Source: CATOSD01 sp034422735 (GTDB taxonomy: Bacteria > Chloroflexota > Dehalococcoidia > Lucifugimonadales > CATOSD01). From it: a DNA stretch of 26,585 bases. Below the pieces are notes generated by a model that made no database searches, had not been told where the DNA came from, and saw only the letters and a list, made by a program, of their open reading frames with translations. Shown one piece after another: positions 23,175-26,585 of this stretch (position 1 is the stretch's first letter; each line of letters opens with the position of its first letter). The position numbers were made by a program, and so were the translations under genes. The DNA is taken from NCBI GenBank assembly GCA_034422735.1, contig DAOUJL010000026.1:1-26585 (forward strand). Direction: 5' to 3'.

Positions 23175-24149
23175 CTACCCGGACCGGTCGGTCAGCTCGT
23201 CGTCGTCCAGCTCGCCATCGTCCGGCACGCCGTCGTCCTCCGGGACCTCGTCGCCGTCGACGAGGCGTTCTCCGAGCTCTCTCAGGAAGCCCTCCACGCT
23301 GGGCGCGAGCGTGATGTCCTCGCCCTCGCCCTCGTCGCGGCGGGAGGGGCCGGACTGGATGCGGTCGTAGTACTGCTCGAACTGGCGTATGAGCCTGCGG
23401 ACCTCGTTGTTGTTCTGGATGGCGCTGCTGATCTCCTGGTATTGCTTCCGGCCGCGTTCGGGTCGGATGAGCGACTCGGGGAAGTCGTACATGGAGCAGA
23501 GCGCCTCCATGAGCCGGGACTTGCCCATGTGGTCCTCTTCGAGCTGGACGTACTGGGGCAGGTGCGCCATGAGGCTGGTGGACTCTATCTCCGCCTCTTC
23601 GAGGAGCGTGCCCACGAGGTTGACGATGCTGGTGGGGCCCTGGTAGGTGCTGCGGCGCATCGACACGAGACCCTCTGTGCGCGAGGCCTTGTCGCTGCTC
23701 ATGGTGCCGGTCACCAGCACCGGGCGGGTGTGCGGCACGGAGTCGTACATGCCCCCGATCCGGCAGTGCTCCACCACGTTGAAACGCCTGATGAACGAGG
23801 CTATCGCGTCGGCGTACTCCTCGCCGTTGGAGTGAGGCTCCCGGATGTGCAGGAACATGTAGCTCTTGCCCGTGTCGTCGTGGTGGGCGTAGTTGACGAT
23901 CGTGTTGGGGATGTTGAGGGTGCGCTTACCTTCGACTATGCGCGTCCGCGGGCGGTACCTGGTGAAGTCGAAGTAGGCGCCGGGGCGGGCGAGCCTGGCC
24001 AGCTCGCTCGCGCCCAGATGGCGCTCGAGGCTGGTGAGCACGAGGGTTCCGACCCGCCCGACGTTTATCCACGGGCGCAGGATACTTATCGCGATTATGT
24101 CGCTATCTTCGGGCAGCGGATCGATTGCATCGAATTCGCCAAGTCTCAT
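23175..24149 (-). CDS. PAC2-family protein
   Basis: This 324-residue protein resembles the PAC2 (proteasome assembly chaperone 2-like) family of uncharacterised prokaryotic proteins. Typical features are DIIAISILRPWINVGRVGTL near the start, the GTLLEEAEIESTSLMAHLPQYVQ stretch in the middle split at about 190-215, and a helical C-terminal part. The last 45 or so residues are strongly acidic (DGDEVPEDDGVPDDGELDD), probably disordered. ATG 24149 is preferred: a good promoter places transcription start near 24243, excluding the GTG at 24263, and GGTGGA lies upstream. It is first in an operon with a CoxD-like MoxR ATPase, 13 bases apart, so the two probably work together. Function is unknown. Confidence 0.8.
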   Translation of the reverse strand: MRLGEFDAIDPLPEDSDIIAISILRPWINVGRVGTLVLTSLERHLGASELARLARPGAYFDFTRYRPRTRIVEGKRTLNIPNTIVNYAHHDDTGKSYMFLHIREPHSNGEEYADAIASFIRRFNVVEHCRIGGMYDSVPHTRPVLVTGTMSSDKASRTEGLVSMRRSTYQGPTSIVNLVGTLLEEAEIESTSLMAHLPQYVQLEEDHMGKSRLMEALCSMYDFPESLIRPERGRKQYQEISSAIQNNNEVRRLIRQFEQYYDRIQSGPSRRDEGEGEDITLAPSVEGFLRELGERLVDGDEVPEDDGVPDDGELDDDELTDRSG

Positions 24150-24250
24150 ACGTTCCACCCAGGTCCGGTTCAGGCCGCGCACGCGCACACAGTTTCTGGA
24201 ATGCTGGAGTGCCGCGGCGTCGTGGCGGTTTGCGACCGCCTGTGTGTGTA

Positions 24251-24279
24251 AGTGTATTGGCACGTTCTGAGAGTGTCAA
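24251..24279 (-). promoter_or_regulatory. Promoter of PAC2-moxR operon
   Basis: On the minus strand a perfect TTGACA (24274-24279) and TACACT (24251-24256) are exactly 17 bases apart. Transcription would begin near 24243, with a leader of about 95 bases before the ATG at 24149. The same TACACT -10 occurs in the higBA promoter. Confidence 0.65.
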
Positions 24280-24293
24280 TAAGAAAGCCCCCG

Positions 24294-24309
24294 CGCCGCC
24301 CGTGCGGCG
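24294..24309 (-). terminator. Likely intrinsic terminator after the cadherin lipoprotein gene
   Basis: CGCCGC and GCGGCG form a perfect 6-bp GC stem with a 4-base loop. Read on the minus strand it is followed by a G-run and then CTTTCTTATT, an interrupted T-tract. It lies 22 bases after the stop at 24331 and just before the PAC2 promoter, so it would insulate the two units. Confidence 0.5.
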
Positions 24310-24487
24310 TACGCGGTTTCGGCGCCGCGGTCAGTCGGCTACGTCGGCGACCGCTATCTCCACCGTCGCCGCCGCCGCGCCGTCGTTGCCGTCCGTGGGC
24401 TCCACCGTCAGCGTGTACGACGGCGTGCTCTCGTAGTCCAGCGGACCCGCCACCGTGACGCTGCCGCTTGCGTCCACGGCGAACGCG

Positions 24488-24529
24488 CCCGCGCCGTTGC
24501 CCGCGGTGATGGCGTAGCTCACCGTGTCC
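24488..24529. repeat. Intragenic cadherin-repeat motif, copy 1
   Basis: This encodes the strand pair DTVSYAITAGNGAGAF on the minus strand. It closely matches 24786-24827, where DTVAYSITAGNGAGKF is encoded, about 300 bases away. The two copies mark tandem cadherin-like repeats within the broken lipoprotein gene and could have served for slippage or recombination. Confidence 0.6.
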
Positions 24530-24785
24530 CCGTCGGGGTCGCTGGCCGACACGCTCCCCACCACCGTGCTCGTCGCGGCATCCTCGGCCACCGTGAAGGC
24601 GTAAGTCGAGGTGGCGAACGCCGGCGCGCGGTTGCACGTGCCCGTAATGGCCGGGCAGGTCGTCGTCACCCTCACCGTCGCGCTGTCCGCGCCGCTCCCA
24701 CCGTCAGCTCGTAGGTTATGCCCTCGGTGGGTCCCAGGGAGGCCGCGAGCGTGATCTCGCCAGTGGCGGCGTCTATCCTGAACTT

Positions 24786-24827
24786 CCCGGCCCCGTTGCC
24801 GGCGGTGATGGAGTAGGCGACGGTGTC
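24786..24827. repeat. Intragenic cadherin-repeat motif, copy 2
   Basis: This is the partner of 24488-24529. It is read in the frame before the frameshift, while the other copy is read after it. The shared peptide pattern TAGNGAG shows that both frames belonged to one protein. Confidence 0.6.
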
Positions 24828-26490
24828 TTCGTTCAGGTCGATTGCCGACACGACGCCCACCGAGGCCCCGGCGGGCGACCCCGCGCCCACCTCGAACGAG
24901 TACGAGTCCGCGCCGAACCGGGGCGGTTGGGGAGCGCAGGCGTCCAGGGTCGTCGTGGCCGTGGGCGACCAGAGTCCCGCTCTCGCGTTGTACGTCGTCC
25001 CGTCGCCGTGCGCCCCAACCCTGAACTCGTGCGTCCTGCCGCACCACAGGCCCGTGATGGAGCGGGTCGTGGTCGTCGCGCTCTCCGTGGCGGTCGTCCA
25101 CCGGCCTTCCCCGGTCTGCCGGTGCTGGACATGGTACCCGGAGACCCCGCTCACCGCGCCCCACGAGAGGTTGGCGGTGTCCTCCCCCGACCCCGCGGCG
25201 GTCGGGCTGGCGGGCGCGGGCGCGTAGGCCGACGGCGGCTGGGCGGGCGTGAAGGTGGTGGTAGCGTTGTCGCCGGGGGTGATGTCGTCATACGCCCCGA
25301 TGTCGCGGCAGTACTACGTCAGGCCGAACACGCTGGCAATCCTGGTGGTCGTGGCCGCGGTCGAGGTCGCCGTGGTGGCCGCTGTGACGCGGCTCTTCAG
25401 ATCGGCGAGCGTCTGGGTGTGCTCGGGGTCGCCATCGTGCGCGCCGTAGCGCACCACGTTCACCGTGCCGTCGTCGGCCTGCTGCACGTCCCACTGCGCC
25501 ACCACTTGCCACGCTTCCACCGCAATCGCGTTGTGAGCGCCCATCGGCGCCAGGAACACGACGGCCTGATGACCCTCGATGATTTCAGCCAGCGTCGACT
25601 CGGCCTCCGATACGGTCCTGTCGAGGGACGCCTGGTACTCCCCCTCGCTCATCAGCGGCGTGGAGGTTGAGGGTCCGAACTGCCCCGCCGCGTGTTCGCT
25701 AAGATACAGCCCGTACGAACGGGCTTCACCCCTGCGATCGTAGGCTATGGTCAGCGTCGTGGGACCCGTGCCCAGCAGGTACTCGCTCACGCTGTAGTCG
25801 GCGAAGCAACTTAGGAACAGGTACTCCTCCGACAGACCTCCGCGTGCGATTGCCAGGAAGTTGGACTTCGCCGTCTCCCTGAAGTTAGGGTCCAACGTGT
25901 CCAGGGCTATCGTAAACAGCCCCTCCAAGTATGCCGCGTGCGGTATTTCGTCGTCCGCGTCCAGCTCCAGCCAGTACCGTATCGCATCTTCTCGCTGTCC
26001 GGCAGTCCTGGCGATGCCGCGCCACTCGCACCGTGCGGAGTTCGCGACCGCCGTCCCTCGGAACGCCAAGTGCACCGGCGAAGCGCCCGCCAGTCGCAGG
26101 CCGCGTTCGAGCACCTCCTCCACCGTGGCGGCGGGGCCGATGCCAAATGTCACATCACTTCTCCCAAGGCGATTGGAAGATACATCAATGGCACTGACAT
26201 CACGGGGACTGCAGGGAACGGCAGAGCACGGTTCGACACTCAACGCCGCATGATCGTCGGCATCCACTCCGAGGCGAGCAGGTTGGCCAACTGGTATGAG
26301 GGCATCGGATTGGTTCAGACCCTGGTTTGGCCTATCGTTATACCGCGCGCTCTCCGAATCCCCGCCGTCACCACACCCGGATACAGCCAGTAACAGGAGC
26401 AGTGCAGGCACTCCAATGGCTTTTGCCCACCGTGATTTAATTCCTAGAGTGCTCACGGATTTCCCTCGTCCTCAGGATTCGCGGCTACTA

Positions 26491-26585
26491 GGTAGTGTTG
26501 ACATTTCATCTTAGCCATATGAGAGCGCCTGTGAAGTGGAGGAATCCGAGGTACCTGCTCGCCAGTTTGTCGAATCGGGAGAAGA
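26491..26585 (-). mobile_element. IS5-family insertion sequence, 3' end (partial)
   Basis: The element enters from the right edge and ends at 26491. Its terminal sequence GGTAGTGTTGACATTT (26491-26506, plus strand) is the inverted counterpart of the left-edge element's end with one mismatch. The host flank reads CTA next to the end. The transposase reads on the minus strand, the same orientation as at the left edge. Confidence 0.85.
26507..26585 (-). CDS. IS5-family transposase, C-terminal fragment
   Basis: The last 25 codons read FSRFDKLASRYLGFLHF followed by TGALIWLR and a TGA stop at 26507-26509. This RFDKLA...FxHxxxALIWLR ending is typical of IS5/IS427-like transposases. The stop lies directly inside the terminal repeat. 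The catalytic DDE core is outside the window. Together with the N-terminal fragment at 1-85 it shows that both window ends fall within copies of one IS type. Confidence 0.85.

Larger units (their letters stand above)
24331..26456 (-). pseudogene. FN3/cadherin-repeat lipoprotein, broken by amber codon and frameshift
   Basis: One coding unit of about 708 codons seems to be split into three. Part 1 (26456-25317) is a 380-residue lipoprotein beginning at GTG with GAGG 8 bases upstream. It has a signal ending AVSGC (Cys28) and a conserved-looking domain with segments such as AIRYWLELDADDEIPHAAY. A TAG at 25314-25316 stops it, but the same frame goes on as YCRDIGAYDDITPGDNATTTF, a Pro/Ala linker, a fibronectin type III domain (VSGYHVQHRQTGEGRW) and a cadherin-like repeat. 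That frame ends at 24672. Near 24685-24705 a missing base shifts the rest, a second cadherin-like repeat, into another frame that ends at 24331. It is most simply a decaying surface-protein gene. Sequencing error could explain one of the two lesions. An IS end lies 34 bases upstream. Confidence 0.75.

Noticed and set aside
118..26490. Composite transposon between two direct IS copies
   Set aside because: The interior carries housekeeping genes (mutS2, fmt, lysC, thrB) and the outer parts of the ISs are unseen. A contig ending at repeats explains the data more simply.

Overview
The window looks like a stretch of chromosome from a high-GC bacterium. The best guess is an uncultured Chloroflexota lineage (Dehalococcoidia/SAR202-like). 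That guess rests on the mix of an acyl-CoA dehydrogenase, several class III (CaiB/BaiF) CoA-transferase domains, a cytochrome P450, a CoxD-type MoxR ATPase with a PAC2 protein, and a lipoprotein with fibronectin/cadherin domains. No rRNA or other firm taxonomic marker is present, so this is inference. No tRNA, rRNA or CRISPR array was seen, and no gene-free stretch exceeds about 300 bases.

Layout from left to right. (1) 1-117 is the 5' end of an IS5-family element. It has cut off the C-terminal part of a SNF2-type helicase gene (118-856) whose base composition is visibly less GC-rich than its neighbours. (2) 959-4227, minus strand: an operon of a C45-like Ntn-hydrolase/acyltransferase, an agmatinase-family ureohydrolase and an MFS transporter. 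(3) 4320-8259, minus: homoserine kinase and aspartokinase (threonine branch of the aspartate pathway), followed by a family 2 glycosyltransferase and a thioredoxin-fold lipoprotein. (4) 8364-12259, plus: mutS2, a DUF192 protein and fmt, divergent from thrB. (5) 12315-14815, minus: dinB overlapping an amidase. A tiny coiled-coil/membrane protein gene (14928-15104) diverges from dinB. (6) 15149-20267, minus: acyl-CoA dehydrogenase, an 847-residue fused double CoA-transferase and an alpha-methylacyl-CoA racemase-like protein, which together look like a catabolic acyl-CoA module. (7) 20376-24149, minus: PAC2 protein, CoxD-like MoxR ATPase, a HigB/HigA toxin-antitoxin pair and a cytochrome P450. 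(8) 24331-26456, minus: a large FN3/cadherin lipoprotein gene broken by an in-frame amber codon and by a frameshift. (9) 26491-26585: the 3' end of an IS5-family element.

The two window ends are opposite ends of the same kind of IS5-family element, in the same orientation. This fits a metagenomic contig that stopped at repeated IS copies. Three related stem-loop repeats (12257-12300, 16413-16455, 19017-19053) each sit just behind a stop codon and read in the direction of the gene they follow. Several plausible promoters are visible. Some are TTGACA-like/17-bp/TANNNT pairs (PAC2, acyl-CoA dehydrogenase, higBA, dinB). Others are extended -10 types (thrB, mutS2, hydrolase operon). The higB transcript would be leaderless and the dinB transcript nearly so.

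The most interesting points are the fused CoA-transferase that keeps the catalytic Asp in one half only, the PAC2-MoxR pair followed by a toxin-antitoxin unit with a promoter-overlapping palindrome, the hydrolase-ureohydrolase-exporter operon, the IS-truncated helicase that may mark a defence region beyond the left edge, and the decayed cadherin lipoprotein next to an IS. No wholly new multi-gene system can be proved from the sequence alone.
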